This document shows, piece after piece, positions 1 to 13,700 of a stretch of 64,000 bases of DNA (positions within the stretch are counted from its first letter, which is position 1; every line of letters begins with the position of its first letter). The translations under genes were made by a program, and so were the position numbers. Under the pieces are notes generated by a model. That model was not told the origin of the DNA and searched no databases. It saw only the letters and a list, made by a program, of their open reading frames with translations. Location of the stretch: assembly GCA_902728285.1 (NCBI GenBank), contig CACVBU010001307.1, positions 155,193 to 219,192 on the forward strand, in the 5' to 3' direction. Origin of the DNA: Clytia hemisphaerica (taxonomy: Eukaryota; Cnidaria; Hydrozoa; Leptothecata; Clytiidae).

Positions 1-1330
1 TCATTATGCTCTATTTCTCATCATTTTTCACTGAAATTTCATTTGTCTACAACCTTTTGTCCATGATTGCGAGTTAGAAGATACCAAATTACAAATAACT
101 CGAAAAGCTAAAGGCATGAAAAACACCCGAGTTAGAAAATACCAAATAACTCGAAAAAGTTAAAGGCACGAAAAAAAACCACGTCACATGCAAAATAACT
201 CGGAAAAATAACTCGGGAATCCCAATAGCCCCTGTCGCCATGGCGCATTACCAAGAAAACAAGCTTGAAGCTACATGTTGAATGGACCTACCTGAAAGTT
301 GATGTAATAAGACAATCGCAAAGACAATAAAACAAGTTCATAGCACTTTCAAATCATGATATATCATCTAAAATAGGTTGGGAGTTTGATTTTGTAACGA
401 TACATTAAACTATAGCCATTTATTAATGGATTCTGGTCTGTAAAATACCAATATAACAATATCAGTTTAAATGAATCAAAATGGTAAAAGTTTAATTTGA
501 ATCATCACTACCTATTTTGCCACTAGTTCCGGGTTATCTCGGGTGCTTCCGTATAAAAGATTACGTCATGAATATCATGAATACAGGGGTAATCGCTTTT
601 AAATGGGAATTTCTCCAAAAAAACGAAATTCGGTGTTTTAGAAAACAAAAATTTTTAGTCCGCTGACTGAATGATGGAAAGGTACCCAGTGGGAAAACTT
701 CAAATCAATTAAAAGAATAAAGTAAAACAGGGCCAAATTTGGAGGTTTTTTGGATCACTCGTTGACCAAAAATGGTCAAAAAACGGTCAAAATCTCAAAA
801 AAGTGGTTTTTGTCAAATTTTTGCATTTTTTTGACTTTTTGGCTTGAAATCTAGCTGGAAAGACTCACTTTTGAACTTTTTTTGCTTGACCATGAATCAT
901 AATCCAACTTCTACGAGTTAGACCAAAAAGGCCTCCTATATATAGAAATTGACATATGGGACAGAAAGGGTTAAAGCATTATATATCTTAAAACAAAAGA
1001 ATTTTTCAAATTTTCTTGTCTTTCTTTTTACCTTTTTAGGACCTGATAAAGCAGCTCCTTTCTCAAAAATCTCTATTGTGCTGCTCTTACAATCCCAGAA
1101 AACCTTTTAATTTCAAGGAAATTTTAATAGGATTTTAAATCAATCATGAATCTGCATACTTATATTATACAAAGGGTTACTATAATGATCTGTTAAAAAA
1201 ATTTACAAAATATTCATAAAAACATCAAAAAATTAAATCAGTCATAAATTTTGCATCTGTACAAAAAGTATTTACAATTCAGCCAGCTCATTATAATAAA
1301 AAAATAACAGCATCCCTTTAGCAGGATATG
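1..1330. other. No gene seen; AT-rich repeat-like sequence
   Basis: No splice-consistent coding segment was found on either strand. The sequence around 720-960 is dominated by short reiterated words such as GGTCAAAA and looks like old repeat sequence. Confidence 0.5.
71..183. repeat. Two-copy tandem repeat, about 57 bp
   Basis: Units starting at 71 and 129 both read GAGTTAGAAnATACCAAAT, then AATAACTCGAAAA, then AAAGGCA-GAAAAA. The copies differ by a few bases and a short indel. Confidence 0.75.
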
Positions 1331-1334
1331 TATT

Positions 1335-2425
1335 AGTTATCGCATAGTACAGAGTGCTATATGGGATTTATTTTTCGAATTCTTTTATTTTTTGCTCCTT
1401 ATTTTCACGAGCCTTTAGGGCCTTTAGGCGAGTGATAATAACAGCAAAAATAGAAGAACGATAAAAATAAACCCCTATTGCACGAGGTATTATGTGATAA
1501 TTGGTTTATCCAGGGATATGTTATAGCGTAGCTGGATGAAGGACGAGAATTCCTTAGCGGATTGCTCCTTTGTCTTTTCTATTGTAAACTGTTCATAATA
1601 GAAATCCATCTCTGTCCCCTTAAGTGTTATGTTTTTATAAGAAAAATGAAGCAGACAAAGTATTCATGCAGTACGTTTGCATATATTTTGCTATGATGTT
1701 CCCGCTTTTCATCAAAATAATATTTGCAAAAGATACCCCAAAAGCTTCTTTGTAATTGAAATCTAATTTTATCAGCGTGTGTTATGAATTTGAGAAGCTT
1801 TCATGTTTTCTCTTTAAAAATTTCGGATGTAAATATTTTGACAAATATTGTTTCAATTGACTTGAAATTTTTTCCAAAATCAGACATACCGACTTGCTAT
1901 CTGAAAATATTAGTTAGAAAGTGAGGCACCCCGCGGTGTAGCGCGGTATTTCAAATGAAAAAGAGCTATTTATAATCTTACAGAAGGAATTTCTTATAAC
2001 TTTGCTAATGAAAACAATGCTTTTCATTTATTTAAATTGTCATTCACCAATGTTTTACAGACCCTCTTGATAATTAAAAGTTTTTAATCGTGAACAATAA
2101 ATGCAGCAGTAGAATCATTGGCTAAAAAGAAATCCAAATTTCACGAATTTGTAATTAAAAAAGTTTAATTTCATATCAAATTTTAATGTCAGGGACAGAG
2201 ATAGAACAAGGCTTTTTCAAATGTGCGTTATCCAGCTACGCTATAACATATCCCTGGTTTATCGCAAGACTTGAAAAATCTACTTTCTTTTTTTATTTCT
2301 CAAAGAAATTGACGTTAAAAAAATGAAGCTGTTGCATTGATCAGTGCAATAAATGAAAATATGACGTTTATGCACTGTAATGTAACCAATCAGATTGCAG
2401 ATATTTTACATGTCATGCGATAAAA
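1335..2425. mobile_element. Probable inverted-repeat element with TTATCGCAT ends, hosting a nested element
   Basis: TTATCGCATAGTAC near 1337 is mirrored by CATGCGATAAAAT at about 2415-2427. The left part, 1335-1500, is itself a foldback, since 1337-1366 pairs with 1463-1497. No coding capacity is seen. The outer boundaries are approximate. Confidence 0.45.
1510..2257. mobile_element. Non-autonomous DNA transposon with perfect 28-bp TIRs
   Basis: CCAGGGATATGTTATAGCGT at 1510 continues to 1537 and is matched without mismatch by the reverse complement at 2230-2257. The element is flanked by the direct repeat TTTAT (1505-1509 and 2258-2262), a probable target-site duplication. It is 748 bp long with no transposase frame. 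Confidence 0.85.
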
Positions 2426-2982
2426 TATCATTATACAGGGTGTCCTGAAAAAAAGTATTGAGACGTAGAAAGAAAGTTCTTGTGTGTGTTTCACTTAAAT
2501 TTGCAATGTTTATCAAAGTTTCTCTCTGTGTCATATCAATTGTCACGAGACATCTTTTATGAATAACTTTGGCAAAAAGCAATTCTCAATAATTTTAACG
2601 TCATGAAAATTGTAAAGAGAGTTAATTATTTTTAATCATAATGACTGTTGGTAAAAACAATTATTGTGCATTTTGTTAAACACACGCAACAACCTCCTAC
2701 TCAGAATAATGTTCGAACTCGATACTCTTTTTCGGGACACACTGTATGAAATATTGGTAATTAAATTGAATCCTCATATGCCAATAATTTTCGTGTTCCA
2801 CGTACTTTTACATTTCTATCGTGGGCTTATTTCAAGAATGGCACTCAAACTCGCGAATTCTAATTCTACGAAATCAAAAAAAATCCTAGAAAAAATGTGG
2901 TTCAAAAACTAATTTCAAAATACAAAAGCAATTACACGTTAGAAAAATTCTCCATTTCAAAACTTAAGGAAAAATATTTGAA

Positions 2983-3337
2983 TTGAAAATATTTTTAACT
3001 TTTGATAAATAAAGACTGGAAGACACGAGAAGTTTTTTTCGCGTTGGTGCAATGCAACATGCTTCATCCCACCAACCTGAAACGCTTTCTCGTATCTCCA
3101 CCCCATTTTTTCTATTTTCTATCATTAAAAGTGAAATCTCACTTTTGACCCTGGGACAAAATCAGCGTGTCTTTTGGGTATTTCCCTCACTTTTTGTACC
3201 ATGAAACAAAAAAGAAACCATGGGACACGCACTTTTTTCTTGTGTTGGTGGGATAGAGCATGTTGCGTTGCACCAACTCGAAAAAAACTTCTCGTGTCCC
3301 CAAGTCTTTATTTATCAAAAGTTAAAAATATTTTCAA
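2983..3337. mobile_element. Foldback element with arms of about 93 bp
   Basis: The arms 2983-3075 and 3245-3337 are imperfect reverse complements sharing AAAGACTTG-like, ACACGAGAAGTTTTTTTCG and TTGGTGCAA segments, around a 170-bp loop. The only frames are short readings through the arms. Confidence 0.85.
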
Positions 3338-3339
3338 TC

Positions 3340-4700
3340 CAAAAATCCATAAAAATTATCTATAAATGTTAATGTAGAAAGTTAATGACCAAATGAAGAC
3401 ATTTGTTCCAAAGAATTTCCGTTGTATGGGTCAATGGAATGAGCAGTCATCCTGGATGTTATTGGTAAGCCTTTGGGTAGCACGAAATCCTCACAATCCT
3501 AGTAAAAAGTGTACACGGTATTGACGATTTTGAGCTTGAAATAGTCCCGAACATGACCCGAACTTGCCTGTGAATGTTCAGGTCAGGTCTTCGGAGGCGA
3601 AAATCCAAGATTTTGTGAAAAAAAAGATGATTTGCTATTTTGACCCGAGCATGACCCGAAAGTGTTCGGGCAATACTGTGGGCCGTACGTTTAAACGACT
3701 GTTAAGACATTTAGGGTCATAATATCAATGCAGGATCCTAATTTAATTGTCCTAATTTGGCTCTGCTTGCAGAACGTTGAGGTTTTTACCATTTTTGCTA
3801 ATAAGAGTTTGCAAGTTGATTTACAAAAAGTGCTAAAGTTCTCGACAGAAAAAATTAAAATGAGTGCACTTATAGTAAATATAGCAAAAATAGTGATGCA
3901 ACAAATAGGCCCTAGATAGAAACTAGATATTGATAATAAAAGTTTTACAGTCAAAAACCAGACAGCAGAGCTGAACGAAGAAAAAGATATATCGTTACCT
4001 TTGTTGATAGGGCTTGAAAAGGTGAACACAGGTTACCAAGGCCACCGCTATGTTGCAACAACGGCTTGTCTCCACTAGCAACGGTCACGTCACTAAAATG
4101 GCGGCGTCGGGATAGACGTTCTTGCATGCGACGTTTGAAGTTTGAATTGTATTTTTCACCAAGGAGTGACTTTAAAAGATGTTAAAAAAGTGTTTGAAAA
4201 GTATTGCTTTTACTTAGACACACACTTGGGTCAAAATGTTTTGCTGACAAAGCAGATTTCTTACGTATTTCGTACGCACAATGTAAATGTCAGGGCGTCA
4301 AAGCGTCCACGTAGGGCAGGTCAAGCTAAAAACTGTCTCAGAATTCCATGATCGCTGGCAGAGAATTAAACACGTGTTTTTCTACTTTCAAACATATGTA
4401 TAAGTAAATCGGGGTCTAATGGCTAGCATCTGAACTTGCTGACCCATAAAAATCATGCTGAATTACAGTTTGGAAAAAAGTCAGGACTTTGAAATTAAGA
4501 AAAATACAATAGATCTTGACATCTTATACTCGTGAAACGAATAATTGACCTTTTGAAATTTGTAGAGGAGAAGTAAAGAACATCTAGACGACACAATGGG
4601 CTCTTTCAAAAAAAGGGTGGGGTCTTGGCCTTCCTAGAATTTACAGAATGTTGGGTAAAACAATTTTATGGAAAATCACATTGGAAAAAGAGAGTCGAGC
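3340..4700. other. No gene seen downstream of the WD40 gene
   Basis: Candidate 3' exons of the WD40 gene were looked for and none was convincing. The stretch 4040-4140 is GC-richer with several CG dinucleotides and could be a small promoter-like island, but no gene start could be tied to it. Confidence 0.4.
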
Positions 4701-4707
4701 AATTGTT

Positions 4708-7700
4708 TCATACCCATGCCGCTTTTTGTTGTACGATGTCATCATTAATCGAAGATATGGTTTGATAATATTCAGTTTTCTTCATTTTTTGAACATCATT
4801 CGAAATAGTGTTGTCTTTTGTGTTACCACCAACGCTACCAGTAGTACTGGCAGGGATGGGCGGTCTATTGGACACACCCAGCTCTGGTAGAGATTGACTG
4901 GTAAATAAGAAAAATAAGGAAATTGAGATTCCGATTTGGGCTACTACCTTGCATTGATCGTATCGAGACAAAAATAACAAACTATAAACAAACCCATAAA
5001 AACAAAAACATATCTATAATACCCGTTAACTTTTTGCGTGAGGATGCTCTGTTTATGGGTAATTTTGCTCTCTTTGAGGGTAATTTTGAATGTCAAGGGG
5101 GTCAACTAATGCTTTTCCAGGGGGTTGCTGCTGTCCGGGAGTCAAAAGTCACACTGTCCATGTTATATCCTCCACCACCCATATTCAATATTTTTCTGGA
5201 AAAGCCCATTACATATAAAGTTTGGCGCGATGATGCGATGAAGGGTACCGCTGGGGGTGTCTAGAAGCTAGCTGGATACTAGAAAACAAACCTCTGTTGG
5301 ACATCAGCAGGTTCACCGACAAGATTCTCAGCTTCGTTATTATGGACATCATTCTTAATATTCAAATCAACTTTTTCTTCTTCTTCTTCGTCCTTCTCAG
5401 TGCAAAGTTCTCTTTGAGGCTCTTCGATGTTAGGACTTTTAGTTTGAATTCTCTCACTGCTGAAACAAATTGAAAGAAAAATAAAGAATAAGTACACAAG
5501 AACAAAATATTATCAAAAATCTAGGAAAAATTAAGGTTTAAATTTCAAATATACCTAGAGATGTGCAAATTTCAATCACAATTTCAATCATAATTTCAAT
5601 CACCTCGTCAAGTTTATCAATATTTTGTTTAGAATTTAGGCGGGAGACTTAATCTCTGAATGCTCAAGTGCTAGTGATATGGATTTCAAAGAGGGTAATT
5701 GGCTTGAAAGAGATGAGTTGAGATATGTTAAAGTTAACCCAAAGTTACCAATATAATTAACTAGGGTGTTATATTGATAAATGGTCAGCCATTTATCAAT
5801 TTATCTAACCGAATTCAGGGATTCAGTAGCCCGGGGTCTACTTAAAGCTTTTTTTATAGACTGGATGGCGCGATTAAGTGGCCCGGTAGTATATGGTAAT
5901 ATGCTTTTGCTTAGGCGGGCTGTAAAACAGTCCGCCAGATTTTAGTTGCTTTTGGAAGGTAAAAACAGTATGAAGCAATGTTTTTATTTGAGAATAAGGG
6001 ATTGCAAATCTGTTCATCGTGTTTGTTTCTCGTATTTGATTATATTTTTCAACTCCAAGTAGTTTTATTGTTATTTGGATTTTAAACATATTTTTTCAAA
6101 ATGGCGACCTCGCCAAATGCTCCTAGTCTACTTCACTGGACTCAGCGTCATAAAAAATTATCAAAAAGCAAAGTTCATCCAAAAGAAGTAGACTCTAGTC
6201 TAGGGATTCAGGGATAAACCTTATTGCAAGAATCCCCTCTCAAAATACTAAATAGCCATTTTGAAGCAGCTCGGTTTGTAAAATTTAAATATATAAAGTA
6301 TTTGAAAATAATACACCCCCTTCTCAAAAACCCACTGGGCTCGGTCTTCATACTGGTAAAATTGCCCAAAACATCGTCTAGTGAAAAAAATTGTACTCCA
6401 ATTTTGTCCCCACTGAAAAAAATCAAATGAACCAATCCTCACTGCAAGACGTCATGTTTTTTTCCATCCCCACTGAGTTTTCTGGCTTGAAGACAATGGT
6501 ATTTTAAACCCCCAGCCAAAAAAAATGTGGGAATATCAATCCCCATCGTGTCTCAGTCCGTTATTTTTACCCCCACTAGCTGAAAAATAATCCCACCAGG
6601 TCTGTGAGAAGGGGGTGAATAATGTAATCCAACCTTTCTGTTAAGTTCCATGGTTCGATCTGAGAAAGAAAGAACAATTGAAAAAATCACAATTATTTTT
6701 GCCTTTAATTTGAAGAGTTTTGTGAGAAATAATTGAGATTTTCATCTGAAATTTTCAATGCTGATTTTAAGCCAATGATATGGGGAGTCAATATTTTAGA
6801 TTTTGAAAAAGAATAGAAAATATAAAGAATTTTCAATTTTTACTCTATTGGAACCAATACATAGGGGTTTCTAATGTGGAGGTAACATAAGTACCGTCGT
6901 TTTACATAAGATTCCACTTCCCGCACTAAGATTCCACTGCTACTTTTCTAGCCAAAAAGACCAGGACTCCGGGTGAAAGTTAGGTAGTTTCGTAAGTAAA
7001 CACAAGATTTTTAGTACATTTAGATAAAAACTCTTTCTAATCTAGTGGAAGAATTCCGGAAAAGTCAGGAGAATCTTAGCGCGGAAAGTGGAATCTTAAA
7101 TACATCACCTGACTGAACATTCCAATGTAATCACCGCTCAACGCGAATAAAGAAATGCATCCAGTTTCTAGGCCAACCGCAACCATTTCCTTATCTCGCT
7201 TGAAGCAACATAGTGATACGATCATATCCATACTTCGGCAGCTCCACGTGTGCACGCAAGGCGGTCGCTCTCGGAAAGTTTCGGTAAGAGGTGTACTTTT
7301 CGGAGTAGACGGAGTCCCCTATGAAGAAAAATGAAAGAGCATCTATAAATCTAATGAAGGTAACTCCTGAGTTATCTGGCGGGCCAATTTCACATCGGAG
7401 CGGGATGATAGTCGGTCTTTGATGTGCCGCATCTCCAGTCCAGTTCAACTACCATTGCGCGTATAGCTCAAAATATTTCAGTTGGACGCGCCAATCCCCG
7501 AAAACAAGGAATTGGTTACTAGGCCTCCCGCTGCAAAATCCTTGACGCGGTCTTGCAACATCCCGTAATCTGAACCATCCAGATGTTGAAAATTTTCCTG
7601 ACCTTCACAGCTTTAGCGTGTAGGATGAAAATTTCTGTATCTGGGTGCCAGATGACCCCTGAGCTATTCTAACCAATGAACACTGTTTATTTACTTAATA

Positions 7701-10700
7701 CCTCAAAAGATAATTATTACGCTTTAAAGCCATTCTTTGGTCTAACGTATGGTTTTTGGGTCCAATTTAATTCACAATTGTCAAAGGCATTCTGGAAGAG
7801 CAGTTATTATTTCAGTGGTTGTCGGCTTAACTCAGTTTGTTTTATCTCTATTCTTCTTTGATGGTAGTCACACTCAGAATTACTAAAAAAGTAATATTTA
7901 GTGTCAAGAGCACAGAGCTCATTCTGCTCTCATCTTAAGAAAAATGTAATCTTTCCCCACCGAAAGAACCAGCCAGAAAAAAGCTTTTAAATGCTACACA
8001 CCTCTCGAACGACATCAGCGAATCTTCTATAAACACCATACGTTACAATATTCCAGATCGATACTTCACCTTGATTCGTGCCAACAATGACGTAACGGTT
8101 GTCAAGATCAGATGTGATGGCTGTGATAACTTTCTCTGTATCTTCACTGATTGTAAACGAGGCTGAACAATCAAGATCATTTGTTAAGTTTGATCGACAA
8201 AGTATACGAAACATAATATAGTATAAAGTAAATAATTTATACTACTAAACTTAGAAAAGAGAAAGTGATTCTTTCCAGCAGAATACACCTTTTCGACCGT
8301 AGTCACACGGTCGTCAGGCGCTTTATTATTTCATTTACCACCCTAAACTTGATCCAACTTTTTTTTAACACTTTTTTCTATTGTCTTTAGGCACAAAAAA
8401 AGACTGAGAAGATTTTAGGGTGGTGGAACGGATAAAAAAATGCCCGCGCAGTAATTGGCGGCTACGGTTGAAAAGGTGTATAAAATATCCCTGTTGTAAA
8501 GGGAAAACAAAACTTTGTAGAAAGTTGTAAAATCCTGGCCAGTTGCTCCCAGGTAAAAAAATTAGGTTAAGAGCAGTAAAAATCAATTTTATGTTTGAAT
8601 GAAAAAGCAGTCTATCTCAGTTCAAGAACCTTTCTTACCGACGGGTGTTCCAATGGCAGTTGTACTCCACCAATTGACTCGATTACCTTCTGTTGCAATA
8701 AGCGAGGCATAAGTCTCGTGGTCTCGATGTCCCAAATATAACAACAGATCTACAGGCATGGTGTATTCTCCATGCTCTTTTTGTTGTTGATTTGTTGGTG
8801 GGCGTTCTTCATCAGATACTCTTTTAATAAAGAAAAGGGCAGGAGTCGAATCTCTTTGATAGGAAATGAAGCCACTTACATGTTTTTATAAGCATAGCGC
8901 TTATAGGCTCAGATTCGCAGAATTCCTAAGCATAGCATAAGCATATATGCCAGCCTTAAATATTTTTCAGTTGTCATTTTTTGTCTGTTTAAAAAGGTTT
9001 GGTAGGGATCAAGTAAAAAAATACATTCTACGGCTTGCTACATTCCACTGCTCCCAAAATCAGAACACATTTTTACAAAATTACGGTCATTTCACTAAAA
9101 ACTTGGCTCGGGGTGAAAAATAAGCATGATTCATAAGCATAATAAGCATAAGGGATACTTTGAGAACTTAAGCATACACGAGCCTGACTAAGGGACATGC
9201 TTATAAAAAAATGTGTTTCCCATATAAATCACATGATTTGAGGGATTCTAAAAAAACTGTTTTTGAATTTCCCCTGAGTTTCTCAGATTTCCGCTATAGA
9301 AGAATGCTATTATACTGATTGGTGAAGATTTTAATGACGCAAAAAAATGTACGGAGACCTGAAGAAGGGGAATATTAGATGAAATAAAATACATGATGTT
9401 AATTCCTCTCTTACCAAATTCTATGAACGATTTTTCACTTAAAGGTTTTGTTTTTAAATAACAGTGATATCGTTTGCTTACTCATCAATTTTGATTCACA
9501 AGCTTTTTTTCATAACTCCAACACGCAGAGGGAATTGAAATTTATTCGAATTGAGGAAAATTCGAGTTAAAGAGACTTGCGGCTTATACGGTTTTGTTAA
9601 CTATGGTGTGATCAACAAACTTGGTCGAGTTAAGGAAACATCCGAGTAATAGAGGTTCGAGTTCACTTCACTGTATAATCTATCCCAATGTACGAAATCA
9701 TTGAAAAGGAATCTGTAACCGGTAACCGGGAGTAGAATGATGATGATGATGAACATTAACAAAACACGAGAGACTGTCAGAGTGTGTATTTTGAGAATTT
9801 CTGATTGATTTCTTTTTAAGAGAACTGGGAAATAGTGAATGTTCAATTTCTTGTACTAGGGTTTTACCGATAGGTAAATTAGTAATGTCTTTTTACTTGA
9901 TTATTGCTATCAAAATTTATTCACATTTCGTTGAGACTTTCAAATGAGCAAACGAGATTCAATTGAGTCATTCTTTTCATTCGACACTTCTCAAAGTATT
10001 TGATTTTGAAAGCAAAACATGATCTTGTTTCATAAAGCTTGAGTGAAATAAAGTCAAAATATTCGAATTGTTACCTGAGTACTTGATGTTGTTTCTCTCT
10101 TCTCCGACCACTGCGCGCGGTCCGCGGTGGCATAATGTACTGGTTAACCAACGATTGACTAGAAGTATAACAAAAACATAATTCATTGTGCTTTCAAACG
10201 TAAACATTGAGGGCAGGGCTCTTAAACCAATATATGAGAACAATCACTAGAAAAATAGTACACGTACTTAGAGAGTTAGTCCAGCTGATTAAGAAGACAC
10301 CGTGAAAGAACTCCGCAAATTATTCAAATTTCTCAACGGGAGACCTACCCAAAGAGAGTAAACGGAGCAGCCAGTGTTTGGATGAACATTAAAAAACCCC
10401 AAAAACCCTGCTATATGAAACTGCCCCTTATCCCCCACGTTACTGGCTATGTTTTATGAATAAAGTTTACATCTCCCGTTGTCAGGAAATTATTCTTATT
10501 CAACACAGAACCGAATCTATTAGTCATGATTTCTAAATTTTCTAATATTTTCTAAAGACGAAATTGAGCAATCTCTCATTATCAATATCAAGCGTTTTCT
10601 GGGATCTCTCTAAATATCACTAACGTTAAAACCCCAATTAAGTAGACTCAATAATATCCCCCCCCCCCCCGACTACACCAAACTTACAATAAAGGTTGTC

Positions 10701-13700
10701 CACGGCCGATTTGAATTTTTCTCCACAAACGCTCATGCTCGATATGCCAAATGAAAATATCTCCATCGAATGTACCCGTGGCAAGAAAATGTGGTTCCCA
10801 AAATGCCGCTGATATGATATCGTCCTATGATTGCAGAAAAAATAAAATACACGCAATTTTCAAGCTTGAAAGCTTCAGTTCTTAGAATGTTCTTATTACG
10901 CTTTAGCTTCTTTACTTAAAACTGAAATTGGGTTTAAAATCTCTTACAACCAGTTAGAATTAGTACTTTATATTGGTTAGTAATTTCTGAAAACTGAGGC
11001 TCAGATTGTTCTTAGAATTTGGTCAATTTTCAGCCTCGTGTTCTTATAAAATTGTTCTTTAAAAAAACGTGTAAATTCAATAGATAGTAATCTTTTTTAT
11101 TAAGAACAAAACGCAAAATCCAAATTTTTTTTACTTGCTAATATATCGGACATATCAAATCGACATTTTTTAGAGGCATGACATCAGTAATTTTTCGTCC
11201 CTTTTGTGGATTTGCTTAAGGACTCTTCCCTACTTGATGTAGAAATATTTTGATGAGCTGTGATATATAACTGTAATTTTTAACAGCTGAATTGTAGAAG
11301 TGCCACAATAAATGACATAGTCCCCCCTCTTTTTCATGAAAATTTCTGACCCCCTCTTCTTCAATTTTTTCGGAAGGTGTCATCTCCCTTAAGAAAGGGG
11401 GGGGGGGGTGAACTAAGCCTTTAACAAGCGAGGAAGAGATGTTTCGTGTGTGTCATATAATGTTAATCATGCTGATACGAGTCTTTTAATGATTTCCTGA
11501 CCATTTTCTCGATGTAATTTCCTCTATCAATTTTTTCAGTTGTATACTTTTTTTTTTGCAGTCAGATAAAAAAACTGATGTCAGAATGAGGCTAGGCCAA
11601 TTTAATGTGTTGTTTTACAGGCAAGCTACCCAAAAGTTCACCTAAAAAGGCATAAAAAATACTACATCTTGACAAAAATGGGAATTAGAAAATAAAAAGG
11701 CACAAAAAAGGTCAAATTCATGGTTAAAATGAAAAATTGAAAAACCTTGGAAAAACTACCACCGAAATTTTGAGAATTGGTCAGTCTGTAAAGCAATGAA
11801 AATAAAGATGTATTGACAACATCAATTTTATTTTTTGGTCTCGCCTAAAAGATGTGCAAATGATATGAAAATCAAAAATGTTAATAGAAATCCCTTTTAA
11901 CAATGAGTTTTACTGATTTTTTTTCGCCATTCAGTCTTTTTGGCACGACTCTTAAAAAATCCGCGGTATTTTACCAACCAACTCCAAAAAATGGTTCGAA
12001 ATTTTAAGAAGAGTCAGCTCAAAAGGGCGTGGTATCTTGGGCACGGAAAAATAAATAGAAGGAGTCGTTAAAGGGTTAAAGATAATCTTTTTATGATATA
12101 TGAAAAAAGGAGGCATTCCTCTATACTGACAAAGCAGAACAAAGAAAAGAAACTTTTGCTCGCACGACGTCGAAAGGGGAAAAAGTTCTTTCTTTTGTTT
12201 GAAAATGCTGTGAAAGCAAATGGTAGGAGATGTCCTTTGATAGCTACCAAATAATTTTTCTATTTCTCTATTTCTATGTTAATATTAGTATTTGACGTGG
12301 GTAGGGTATAATCGTTTAGCCATCTGAGATGAAGTAATAAGTGGGGATTCCCAGAAGAACAATTTCTATCATGTGATTTAAAAAGATTAAATAGTATCTG
12401 TCATATGATCTTCTATGGTGAAAGATTTATTCATTCCTTTTATAAGAATCTATGCATTTTCTTTAAAAAGCTTTTTTATTACATAGTAACGTGGAGTAAT
12501 TGAAATGGTTGTAGAATGATAAAAAAAGCTTTAAAAGAAACAAAATATATTGATGTATTTTAAGATAAACACTGCTTAAGATTCTATTAACTATCATACA
12601 TTCTAACTCTTACATTATCACTGTTCTAATAAAAAAGTGCATTTATATTTTATTATTGTTGGCATATACTAATGAAAAAGCCCTAACGACAGCACGTCGC
12701 TTCTGAGTACTTAGAGTATAGTAAGAGAGAGAAGTTTTTCTACTGAAATGTTGAAACGTGTTTGAAGTACTATCATTTTTGGCACACCATTTTAACAGAA
12801 GATTACTTGTTTCAAATACTAAACAACAAACGTTGTAAACTTATAAAATTGGAAAATCATTTCAACGGTTTGAATTGTTTGAAAATGGCTTTATCTATTG
12901 TTGGAAGAACTGACAATGACAATGATTTGGATGAAGTTGAAGTTGATTCTGATTGTGATAGTGATGATCAGCTGGTTATTGATGAAATTGATGAAACTGA
13001 CGAAAGAAAAAACTTTGATCAAGGTCTCCAATTCCCAACAAAGGATGGTCAAGTTGATTCTAATCTACTATCCAGAGCTGAACTACCTCCTTGTAGGGAT
13101 GAAATGGTTCACATTCATCAAATGGTTATTTGTGAAGAAGAAAATCCAAATAATCTATCAAGCAATCGAATGGCTAGTACTAAGGTTAATAACCAAGGCA
13201 ATATAATTTATCGTTATGTTGCTGGTGATGGAAATATTTGCAGAATGAGTTCAGGTAAGTGTAGCGTGGAAACCCAAACAGAATGTATTACATCTAACCA
13301 ATGTAAAACAATTGCCGCGGATTTCCACCGTGGTGAAAATGGCCCAAAAGGTGTTGTGGCCTCGCCCGAGCACGTTGGTACTTTTACTCAATTCAGAAGA
13401 GCTTCAAGATCACATTCTAATTCATCAGATGATTCAGGAAACACCAGACGAAAATATAAAGATATACTAAAACATGGTAATTCGATGGTTGACTTGAAAA
13501 AGAAAAAACGTTTAGAGAGAAATAATCACGCGTCCAAGAGATACCAAGCCAAGCAAAAAGAAGAGGCTGAAAACTTTCTTAAAGTTGAGCGAGAAATAGA
13601 AGAAAGCGTCAACATTCTAAAACGACAATTGCGAGAGGGCGAGAACGAGCGAGACCACTTGATCAATTGCATCTATCGAATAATCAGCGAAGAGTTCTTT

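Noticed and set aside
3691-4029. 112-codon hydrophobic minus-strand frame
   Set aside because: AT-rich composition gives hydrophobic readings by chance; no motif or splice context.
4142-4351. 69-codon plus-strand frame next to a CG-richer stretch
   Set aside because: No recognisable domain, no supported splice partner, and its length is within chance.
12898-13206. 102-codon second frame within the bZIP gene
   Set aside because: An alternative reading of the acidic segment of the real frame.
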